From: Desertimonas sp963733085
Lineage (GTDB): Bacteria; Actinomycetota; Acidimicrobiia; Acidimicrobiales; Ilumatobacteraceae
Length of the DNA stretch: 64,000 nucleotides
Assembly: GCA_963733085.1 (NCBI GenBank)
Contig: CAVTBY010000009.1
Location: 62,001 to 126,000, forward strand
Direction: 5' to 3'
Shown: one piece after another, positions 8,635 through 15,431 of the stretch
How positions within the stretch are numbered: the first letter of the stretch is position 1
How the letters are laid out: every line of letters begins with the position of its first letter
Position numbers and translations under genes: made by a program
The notes under the pieces: model-generated
Told to the model about the DNA's origin: nothing
The model's database searches: none
What the model saw: only the letters and a program-made list of their open reading frames with translations

Positions 8635-8684
8635 GACCGATGGGTGCTGAGGGGACCGTTCCGTCCCCAGAACACCCATCGGTC
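8635..8684. repeat. Hairpin repeat copy 2 (upstream of the DGPF gene)
   Basis: Outer stem GACCGATGGGTG (8635-8646) pairs perfectly with CACCCATCGGTC (8673-8684); inner stem GGGGAC/GTCCCC (8651-8656, 8663-8668) encloses CGTTCC. Eleven of 12 outer-stem bases and the whole inner core are shared with copy 1 at 6780-6829. It sits between the DGPF start (minus) and the multicopper oxidase start (plus), so it may belong to either promoter region. Confidence 0.75.
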
Positions 8685-8744
8685 GGCGTAAGTCGGGACT
8701 TTGGTCCTCAGCGCGCCTTCGTCACCTTCCCTAATGTCTGCCCG

Positions 8745-10211
8745 ATGACCAGCACGGTGAACGACCAGGATGCCGCTCGCGCTGATGATGACGCCGAACG
8801 GATCGACGCCCTCGAAGAGCAGCTCAACGGCTACCGGGTCAGCCGCGACGGGTGGACCTTCGCGATCTTCGGCATCGCCATCCTCACGGCGATCGCCAGC
8901 ATCGTCGCCATCGGCCTCGCACTGCGCGACGACGATGACGAGGCCGGCGACGCCGGGCCCGTTGCCGCGGCGCCGATCGAGGCGTCGCTGAGCGAGTTCG
9001 CCGTCTCGCTGTCGGCCGGCTCGATCGACGTGGGAGGCAGCATCGAAGTGACCAACGCCGGTTCGCAAGTCCACAACCTCGGGGTCGAGGGCACCGACCT
9101 GATCACGCCGGACATCGAGCCCGGCGGCTCGGCCACACTCGACCTGAGCAGCCTGGAGGCGGGTAGCTACACGCTCTACTGCGACATCCCCGGACACGCG
9201 GATTCCGGGATGACGATCCCGCTGGTGATCGGGCCGGCGGGCGAAGGCGACCCAGCGGAGGCCGCGGGGCACGCTGACCACGCCACGATGACGCCCGACG
9301 AGGCTGCTGCCCTCGACCAGAAGATGATGGACTCGCTGCTGGCGTTCCCCGCCGACTCCGAAGGCCGTGGCAACCAGGCCCTCGAACCGGAGGTGCTCGA
9401 GGATGGAACCAAGCGATTCGAGTTGACGACCTCCATCGTCGACTGGGAGGTGCGCCCCGGCGAGGTCGTCCAGGCGTGGGCCTACAACGGCATGGTGCCG
9501 GGGCCCCGGATCGACCTCGACATCGGTGACCAGGTCGAAGTCGAGGTCACCAACGAATTACCGCTCGGGACCGATGTCCACTGGCACGGCATCGACGTGC
9601 CCAACAACCAGGACGGGGTCGCGCCCCTCACGCAGGAGCTGATCTCCTCCGGGGAGACGTACACCTATCGCTTCACGGTCGAAGAGGCGGCCGTCGCCAT
9701 GTACCACGCCCACGTGCACGGCCAAGACGCCGTGCCCAACGGGCTGTTCGGCACGATCTTCGTCGGCGACATGCCGTTGCCCGCTGGGCAGACCGTGTCG
9801 GGGCAAGAGGTCCCGGAGGACATCGAGATCGCCCAGAACATCCCGATGGTCCTCAACGATGCCGGTGTGATCGGCCTCACCCTCGACGGCAAGAGCTTCC
9901 CGGCGACGGCTCCGGTCATTGCCGAGCAGGGCGACTGGATCCAGGTCAGCTACTACAACGAGGGCCTCCAGGTGCACCCGATGCATCTCCACGGCTTCGA
10001 GCAGATCGTCATCGCCAAGGACGGTGAACCGCTCGACCATCCCTACGCCGCCGACACGGTGCTCGTCGCTCCCGGCGAGCGCTACACCGTGATCTTCAAC
10101 GCCAACGCACCCGGGGCGTGGGTGTGGCACTGCCATATCCTCAACCACGTGGAATCGTCTGACGGGATGTTCGGAATGGTCACCGCGGTCATCGTCAACG
10201 AACCGACCTGA
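8745..10211 (+). CDS. Membrane-anchored multicopper oxidase with extra N-terminal cupredoxin domain
   Basis: A 488-aa oxidase probably acting outside the membrane on copper(I), phenolics or another reductant, with oxygen as acceptor. Residues 1-40 are cytoplasmic and acidic, and a helix at about 42-62 (WTFAIFGIAILTAIASIVAI) anchors it. A first cupredoxin at about 75-165 ends in CDIPGHADSGM, a blue-copper Cys-His-Met set. The catalytic pair of cupredoxins follows with HWHG, HAHVHG, HPMHLHG and HCHILNH...GM, the complete set of type 1/2/3 copper ligands. ATG at 8745 is preferred over upstream in-frame starts, which run into the hairpin repeat. The rhodanese gene follows after 21 bases. Confidence 0.93.
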   Translation: MTSTVNDQDAARADDDAERIDALEEQLNGYRVSRDGWTFAIFGIAILTAIASIVAIGLALRDDDDEAGDAGPVAAAPIEASLSEFAVSLSAGSIDVGGSIEVTNAGSQVHNLGVEGTDLITPDIEPGGSATLDLSSLEAGSYTLYCDIPGHADSGMTIPLVIGPAGEGDPAEAAGHADHATMTPDEAAALDQKMMDSLLAFPADSEGRGNQALEPEVLEDGTKRFELTTSIVDWEVRPGEVVQAWAYNGMVPGPRIDLDIGDQVEVEVTNELPLGTDVHWHGIDVPNNQDGVAPLTQELISSGETYTYRFTVEEAAVAMYHAHVHGQDAVPNGLFGTIFVGDMPLPAGQTVSGQEVPEDIEIAQNIPMVLNDAGVIGLTLDGKSFPATAPVIAEQGDWIQVSYYNEGLQVHPMHLHGFEQIVIAKDGEPLDHPYAADTVLVAPGERYTVIFNANAPGAWVWHCHILNHVESSDGMFGMVTAVIVNEPT

Positions 10212-10232
10212 GCGAGGCGCGGGCCGGAGGAG

Positions 10233-11609
10233 ATGATCTTCACCCAGCATTACCTGGCGTGCCTGTCGCACGCCTCGTATCTGATCGGCGACGAGACGAC
10301 CGGACGAGCCGTCGTCGTCGACCCACGCCGGGACGTCGCGGAGTACCTCGAGGAGGCCGCGTCCCACGACTTGATCATCGAGCGGGTGATCGAGACACAC
10401 ATCCACGCCGATTTCCTGAGCGGCCATCTCGAGCTTGCAGCCCGCACCGGCGCGACGATCTCCTACGGTGCCGGCGCCAACGTCGAATTTCCGATCGACG
10501 AACTGGCCGACGGACGACGTCTTTCTCTCGGCGAGGTCACGCTGGAGATCATGGCGACGCCGGGCCACACCCCGGAGTCGATCTGCATCGCCGTGTACGA
10601 GCACCCCGACGACCATGTGCCGTTCGGGGTGCTCACCGGTGACACGCTGTTCGTCGGGGACGTCGGCCGCCCCGATCTGCTCGCCGCCGCCGATCCCGAG
10701 CTCTCCGCCGAGACCCTGGCCCGTCAGCTCTACCACTCGCTGCACGAACGGTTACTGCAGCTTCCCGACGCGACTCGCGTGTTTCCTGCGCACGGCGCCG
10801 GGTCGGCCTGCGGCAAGCAGTTGTCCACGGAGACGAGCTCGACGATCGGCGCCCAACGATCGGGCAACTACGCCCTGCAGCCAATGTCTGTGGACGACTT
10901 CGTCACCGCTGTCACCGAGGGGCAACCGCTGCAACCGCAGTACTTCGAGTTCGACGCCCAGCGCAACCGCGAGCTGCGCCCACTGCTCGACGAGGACCCT
11001 CCGGCGGAGCTGTCGCTCGACCAGGTACTCGAGCACCAAGCCACCGGCGCCGTCTTGCTCGACTGCCGCGAGCCCGCCGACTTCGCCGCAGCCCACCTGC
11101 GCGGGGCACTGAACATCAGCTTGCAGGGTCGCTTCGCCGAGTGGGCCGGCGACGTCCTGTCGCCGCAACGAGACATCGTCCTCGTCGGTGATCCGTCGAC
11201 AGCCGACGAAGCCAAGGTCCGCCTGGCCAGAGTCGGGTACGACCGAGTCGTCGGTCAGCTCGCCGATCCCGGGGCGGTGTTCACTGGATCTCCGGACCGC
11301 GTCGAGGCGAGCTCACGCTTGACGGTCGAGCAACTCGCGCAGACCCGCGCCAGTGCGCCAGACCTCCAGCTCATCGACGTCCGCGATCCCTCCGAGATGG
11401 CAGGCGGAACGATCCCGGGCAGCCGGCCGATCCCGCTGGCCACACTCACCGCGTCACTCGCAGCGCTCGACCGCGACCTGCCGATCGTCACCTACTGCGC
11501 GTCCGGGTACCGCTCGTCGGTCGCCGCCAGCGTGCTCAGCGCAAACGGGTTCGGTGACGTCTCCGATCTGCTCGGTGGCTACGGCGCCTGGGCAGCCGCT
11601 TCCCCGTAG
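10233..11609 (+). CDS. MBL-fold hydrolase with two rhodanese domains (persulfide dioxygenase-like)
   Basis: A 458-aa protein. The metallo-beta-lactamase part (1-250) has ETHIHADFLSGH, a TPGHTPES metal His, TGDTLFVGDVGRPD and VFPAHGAGS, close to ETHE1-type persulfide dioxygenases. Rhodanese 1 (about 265-360) lacks an active-site Cys (DIVLVGDPS). Rhodanese 2 (about 365-458) has the loop TYCASGYRSS with a catalytic Cys. Such fusions oxidise or transfer sulfane sulfur. ATG at 10233 has GGAGG five bases upstream. Same-strand location directly after the multicopper oxidase suggests co-expression. Confidence 0.93.
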   Translation: MIFTQHYLACLSHASYLIGDETTGRAVVVDPRRDVAEYLEEAASHDLIIERVIETHIHADFLSGHLELAARTGATISYGAGANVEFPIDELADGRRLSLGEVTLEIMATPGHTPESICIAVYEHPDDHVPFGVLTGDTLFVGDVGRPDLLAAADPELSAETLARQLYHSLHERLLQLPDATRVFPAHGAGSACGKQLSTETSSTIGAQRSGNYALQPMSVDDFVTAVTEGQPLQPQYFEFDAQRNRELRPLLDEDPPAELSLDQVLEHQATGAVLLDCREPADFAAAHLRGALNISLQGRFAEWAGDVLSPQRDIVLVGDPSTADEAKVRLARVGYDRVVGQLADPGAVFTGSPDRVEASSRLTVEQLAQTRASAPDLQLIDVRDPSEMAGGTIPGSRPIPLATLTASLAALDRDLPIVTYCASGYRSSVAASVLSANGFGDVSDLLGGYGAWAAASP

Positions 11610-11640
11610 CCAGGGTTGACACGTCCTACGCTCGCTGAGG

Positions 11641-12770
11641 ATGGACGAGACCACCGATCAGCGCAGTTGGCGTCAGTTGCTCAACGCCGTGCTGACGATC
11701 GGGTCGGATCTCGACCTGCCGGCGATGTTGCGACGAATCATCAGCAGCGCCGTCGACCTGGTCGACGCCACCTACGGTGCACTCGGTGTCCTCGACGAGT
11801 CACGCACCGGCCTGTCCGAGTTCGTCACCGTCGGGATCGACGACGCGACGTATCGGGCGATCGGCGACCTGCCTGCGGGTCACGGAATCCTCGGTCTGCT
11901 CATCGCCGACGCCAGGCCGCTGCGGCTGCCCGACCTCACCAAGCATCCGGAGAGCTTCGGGTTCCCGCCACATCACCCTCCGATGCGGTCGTTCCTGGGA
12001 GTGCCGATCCGGATTCGTGACGAGGTGTTCGGCAATCTCTATCTCACCGACAAGTCGACGGCGGCGGAGTTCGCTGCCGAGGACGAGGACCTCGTCGTCG
12101 GCCTGGCGGCGGCAGCAGGAGTCGCCATCGAGAACGCGAGGCTCAGCGCCAGGGTGCACGAGCTCGCCGTCGTCGAGGACCGCGAGCGCATCGCCCGCGA
12201 TCTCCACGACACGGTCATCCAGCGGTTGTTCGCGACGGGAATGCTGCTGCAGAGCACGACACGGCTGGTGGCCAACGACCAACGGCGAGCAGTCGAGCGG
12301 ATCGGCGAGGCGGTGGATGATCTCGATGTCACGATCAAGGAGATCCGCACGGCGATCTTCGATCTGGAACGGCGTGGTCGGGCTGGTGAGGCCCTGCGCG
12401 GTCAGATCCTCGACGAGGTGCGCACTGCCGCAGAGTCACTCGGCTTCGAGCCGCGCGTGATCCTCGACGGCCCCGTCGACTCGGCGATCGACGAGACCGT
12501 CGCGGTCGAGCTGCTGGCCACCTTGCGCGAGGCGCTGAGCAACGTGTGGCGACACGCCGCGGCGACCCTGGTCGACGTCGAGGTGGTCGTCGGTCGGGAC
12601 GTCACGCTGCGGGTTGCCGACGACGGGACCGGTCCACCTGCGGCGTCCACACCGACAGGGAAGGGGCTGGTCAACATGGCTGCGCGCGCCGCCGGTTGGG
12701 CGGATCGCTCCTGCTCGACCGGCGCGAGCCGACAGGAACACTCCTCGAATGGCGGGTGCCGCGACGCTGA
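11641..12770 (+). CDS. GAF-domain sensor histidine kinase (DevS/NarX type), frameshifted near C-terminus
   Basis: Sensor kinase partnered with the response regulator that follows. A GAF domain occupies about 22-168 (LVDATYGALGVLD, LGVPIRIRDEVFGNLYLTDK). The HisKA_3 dimerisation helix RERIARDLHDTVIQRLFATG carries the phospho-acceptor His, and the HATPase domain shows LREALSNVWRHA, VADDGTG and GKGLVNM. After NMAARAAG (about 12690) the expected ending, LGGSLLLDRREPTGTLLEWR, is in another frame and stops at 12770. One base appears to be missing; read literally, the frame runs on to 12897 with nonsense residues. No membrane helix is seen, so it is likely cytosolic with GAF as the sensor. Confidence 0.88.
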
Positions 12771-12799
12771 ACGGCGTTGCCGAGCCGGCTCCGACTGCG

Positions 12800-13468
12800 A
12801 TGATGGCGTCCGTGAACGATCGGATCACCGTGTTCCTCCTCGACGACCACGAGATCGTGCGACGTGGGCTCCGCGACCTCTTGGAGGCGGAAGGTGACAT
12901 CGCAGTCGTCGGTGAGGCGAGCACGGAGGCCGAGGCCGTCCGCCGCGTCCCGGCCCTCGATCCCGACGTCGCCGTCCTCGACGTCCGTCTCCAGGACGGA
13001 AACGGCGTCTCGGCGTGCCGCGAGATCCGCTCGAGTCACCCGCGCACGGCGTGCCTGATCCTGACGTCGTTCTCCGACGACGAGGCGTTGTTCGAGGCGA
13101 TCATGGCCGGGGCAGCCGGCTACGTCCTCAAGCAGATCCGCACGACCGACCTCGTCGACGCCGTGCGCAGGGTGGCGTCCGGACAGAACCTCCTCGACCC
13201 TGCCGTCACCGCCCGCGTGCTCGAGCGGCTCCGGCGCGGCCCGGAACAGGACGAACGAATCGCCCGGCTCAGCCCGCAAGAGCGCGAGGTGCTCACCCTC
13301 CTCGCCGAGGGGTTGACGAACCGCCAGATCGCCGAGCGCCTGTACCTCGCCGAGAAGACGATCAAGAACTACGTCACATCGGTGCTGGCCAAGATGGGCA
13401 TGGCGCGACGCACCGAGGCGGCTGTCTACGCGGCTCGACACTTGAAACCCGACACCGAACCGGAGTAG
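12800..13468 (+). CDS. NarL/DevR-family response regulator
   Basis: About 222 aa. The receiver domain begins ITVFLLDDHEIVRRGLRDLL, with the phospho-accepting Asp in DVAVLDVRLQDGNG, the Thr/Ser switch in LILTSFSDD and Lys in AAGYVLKQI. The C-terminal LuxR-type helix-turn-helix is LSPQEREVLTLLAEGLTNRQ with IAERLYLAEKTIKNYVTSVL. Candidate starts are ATG at 12800, ATG at 12803 and GTG at 12812. It lies 29 bases after the repaired kinase stop and is transcribed with it. Likely targets include the neighbouring copper/sulfur genes, but no operator was identified. Confidence 0.94.
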   Translation: MMASVNDRITVFLLDDHEIVRRGLRDLLEAEGDIAVVGEASTEAEAVRRVPALDPDVAVLDVRLQDGNGVSACREIRSSHPRTACLILTSFSDDEALFEAIMAGAAGYVLKQIRTTDLVDAVRRVASGQNLLDPAVTARVLERLRRGPEQDERIARLSPQEREVLTLLAEGLTNRQIAERLYLAEKTIKNYVTSVLAKMGMARRTEAAVYAARHLKPDTEPE

Positions 13469-13472
13469 CGGT

Positions 13473-13535
13473 GCCGCGATTCTGCGGCGCCGAACACGAC
13501 AACTCTGTCTCGATCGTGGCGGTAGAACGCGGCGT
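13473..13535. repeat. Intergenic hairpin repeat (short form of the 6.6-6.9 kb element)
   Basis: Contains GCGATTCTGCGGCG (13476-13489), identical to the left end of the element at 6614, and GTGGCGGTAGAACGCG (13516-13531), identical to its right end. The two ends form an imperfect inverted repeat (CCGCGATTCTGCGGC against CCGCGTTCTACCGCC). It starts five bases after the response regulator stop and may serve as its terminator. Confidence 0.55.
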
Positions 13536-13559
13536 CGAGGACAGTCGCGAATTGACGTT

Positions 13560-13745
13560 GATGTTCGTCGATGTCGGCTGCCTCGCGGCTGCCAGGGGCC
13601 GACCTTGCCGGACGTGTCGTTAGCGCCGACCTCTATCAGGCTGACCGCCAACACGACGATCGCGAGCAGCGCCGTCCACGACGAGCATCGGCAGCGAACG
13701 CCACCATCGGATGATCGGCGACACGATCCCCAGCCGCTCGTCCAT
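13560..13745 (-). pseudogene. Possible remnant of a histidine kinase N-terminus
   Basis: On the minus strand from ATG at 13745 a short frame reads MDERLGIVSPIIRWWRSLPM. In a neighbouring frame it continues as WTALLAIVVLAVSLIEVGAN, then DTSGKVGPWQ. A basic/aromatic start followed by one hydrophobic helix resembles the first membrane helix of actinobacterial sensor kinases (DUF7134-like). Nothing recognisable follows. The rest of the 13.54-13.88 kb gap shows no gene. Weak call based on hydrophobicity and frame switching only. Confidence 0.3.
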
Positions 13746-13880
13746 GACGGCCACGGTACTGATCGCAACCCGCCAGGTCATCTGCCCGGTTGCGGAGAGC
13801 CGCCTCCCGCTCGAGGTGGAGATGGACACTCTCCAGCAAGCCCGTTGTCGACCACCAGTCGAGGGGGCATTGCCACCGGA

Positions 13881-14315
13881 TCACCACGAGCGTGAGCCGT
13901 CACCGGCAGGCCAGTGCACGATCCGCCGGCCGGACACGAACGTCGGCTCGATGCGGATGATCGCTCGCCGCTGCCCGTCGACGAAGGGCGCCAGCCCGGC
14001 GGCGAGCGCCTTGAACGCCACGTCTCGGTCCTCGACGACCTCGGAGGGCCCGACCACGAGGACGCTCCACCCGGAGCGGTCGGCGGCGTTGAAGTCGTCG
14101 ACCTCGAAGGCGACCACTGCCCCGGACGCCGCCGCCGACAGCTTCGAACCGGGTGCCGACCAGAAGACAACGCTCCCGTCGAGGAGGCGGTAGTTGACGG
14201 GGAAGATCGCCGGCAACGCGCCGATCGTGACCCCGACGCGCCCAACCTCACTGTTGGCGAGCAGGCGCAGCGCCTCGGGCTCGTCCAGGATCTCGAGACC
14301 TTCATCGATCAGCAC
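13881..14315 (-). CDS. Pyridoxamine 5'-phosphate oxidase-family (flavin/F420-binding) protein
   Basis: A 144-aa split-barrel protein. Diagnostic stretches are ILDEPEALRLLANSEVGRVG, PAIFPVNYRLLDGSVVFWSA, GAVVAFEVDDFNAADRSGWS, VLVVGPSEVV and the ending IIRIEPTFVSGRRI. This pattern is common in actinobacterial nitroreductase-like or F420/FMN-binding proteins often linked to stress regulons. The minus-strand frame extends far upstream antisense to the next gene, but homology-like content begins at GTG 14315, taken as the start; no strong ribosome binding site is visible. Substrate unknown. Confidence 0.85.
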   Translation of the reverse strand: MLIDEGLEILDEPEALRLLANSEVGRVGVTIGALPAIFPVNYRLLDGSVVFWSAPGSKLSAAASGAVVAFEVDDFNAADRSGWSVLVVGPSEVVEDRDVAFKALAAGLAPFVDGQRRAIIRIEPTFVSGRRIVHWPAGDGSRSW

Positions 14316-14426
14316 GTCACCAGGTTGACGGCCGGCGAGATCGCCGCCCAGGGACCGAAGTCCCTGGAATGACGCCGATCTGCCCATTGGGAGGCGGCGC
14401 AGCCTGCACTCGGGGACAATGGGCCG

Positions 14427-15416
14427 ATGCGCACGCTGATGTTCAACACCAAGCGATACGACCGCCTGTCCTTCGACGAGACCAATCGCCGGCACGGCCA
14501 CGAACTCGAGTATCTCGAGGCCCGCCTCGACCCTCGCACCGCCGAACTTGCCGCCGGATTCGCCGCCGTGTGCATCTTCGTCAATGACGATGCCGGCAAG
14601 GAGTCGATCGACCGACTCGCCGACGTCGGCGTCCGGGTGATCGCCCTCCGGTGCGCTGGATACAACAACGTCGACCTCGACGCCGCCGCGGCTGCCGGCA
14701 TCAGCGTCGTGCGCGTCCCCGCCTACTCGCCGGAAGCCGTGGCCGAGCACACGCTGGCGCTCATCCTCGCCCTCGATCGCCATGTCCACCGCGCCTACGC
14801 CCGGGTCCGCGACGGCAACTTCGCCCTCGACGGGTTGCTCGGTAACGGCCTGCACGGTGCCACGGCGGGCGTCGTGGGCACAGGACGCATCGGCCACCTC
14901 GTGGCCCGCCTGCTCGGCGCCTTCGGTTGCCAGGTTCTCGCCAGCGATCCCGTCGTGAACGAACAGCTTGTCGCCGCCGGGGTCGACTACGTGACCCGTG
15001 ACGAACTGCTCCAACGGAGCGACATCATCGCCCTCACGTGCCCGCTGACGAGCGAGACCTTCCACTTGGTGGACGAGGCGTCGGTGGCGACGATGAAGGA
15101 CGGTGTGATGATCGTCAACACCGGCCGCGGAGCGCTCGTCGACACGTCTGCCGTCATCGCCGGTCTGAAGTCGGGCCGCATCGGCTCGTTGGGCCTCGAC
15201 GTCTACGAGGAGGAAGCGCCACTGTTCTTCGAGGACCGATCGACCGAGGTGATCACCGATGACGTGTTCGCCCGCCTGTTGACGTTCCCCAACGTGCTGC
15301 TCACCGCCCACCAGGCGTTTTTCACGCGGCCGGCGTTGCGGGCCATCGCCGAGACCACGCTGTCCAACCTCGACGAGCTCGACGCCGGCGGCGAGTGTGC
15401 GAATCGCGTGTCGTGA
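14427..15416 (+). CDS. D-2-hydroxyacid dehydrogenase (D-lactate dehydrogenase type)
   Basis: A 329-aa NAD-dependent dehydrogenase reducing pyruvate-like 2-oxoacids. The N-terminal motif LRCAGYNNVDLDAA, active-site loop VPAYSPEAVAEHTLAL, NAD-binding VVGTGRIGHLVARLLGAFGC with Asp in LASDP, VNTGRGALVDT with the catalytic Arg region, LDVYEEEAPLFFEDRS and the catalytic His in LTAHQAFFT are all present. FFEDRS plus the long loop is typical of LdhA-type D-lactate dehydrogenases. ATG at 14427 starts precisely where the family does. It is convergent with the next gene, 15 bases away. Confidence 0.94.
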   Translation: MRTLMFNTKRYDRLSFDETNRRHGHELEYLEARLDPRTAELAAGFAAVCIFVNDDAGKESIDRLADVGVRVIALRCAGYNNVDLDAAAAAGISVVRVPAYSPEAVAEHTLALILALDRHVHRAYARVRDGNFALDGLLGNGLHGATAGVVGTGRIGHLVARLLGAFGCQVLASDPVVNEQLVAAGVDYVTRDELLQRSDIIALTCPLTSETFHLVDEASVATMKDGVMIVNTGRGALVDTSAVIAGLKSGRIGSLGLDVYEEEAPLFFEDRSTEVITDDVFARLLTFPNVLLTAHQAFFTRPALRAIAETTLSNLDELDAGGECANRVS

Positions 15417-15431
15417 GGCGCGGCCGCCACG

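Noticed and set aside
13881..15311. 476-aa minus-strand frame antisense to the D-2-hydroxyacid dehydrogenase
   Set aside because: Only the last 144 codons (13881-14315) carry protein-like motifs. The rest mirrors the third-position pattern of the plus-strand dehydrogenase, whose motifs are unambiguous.
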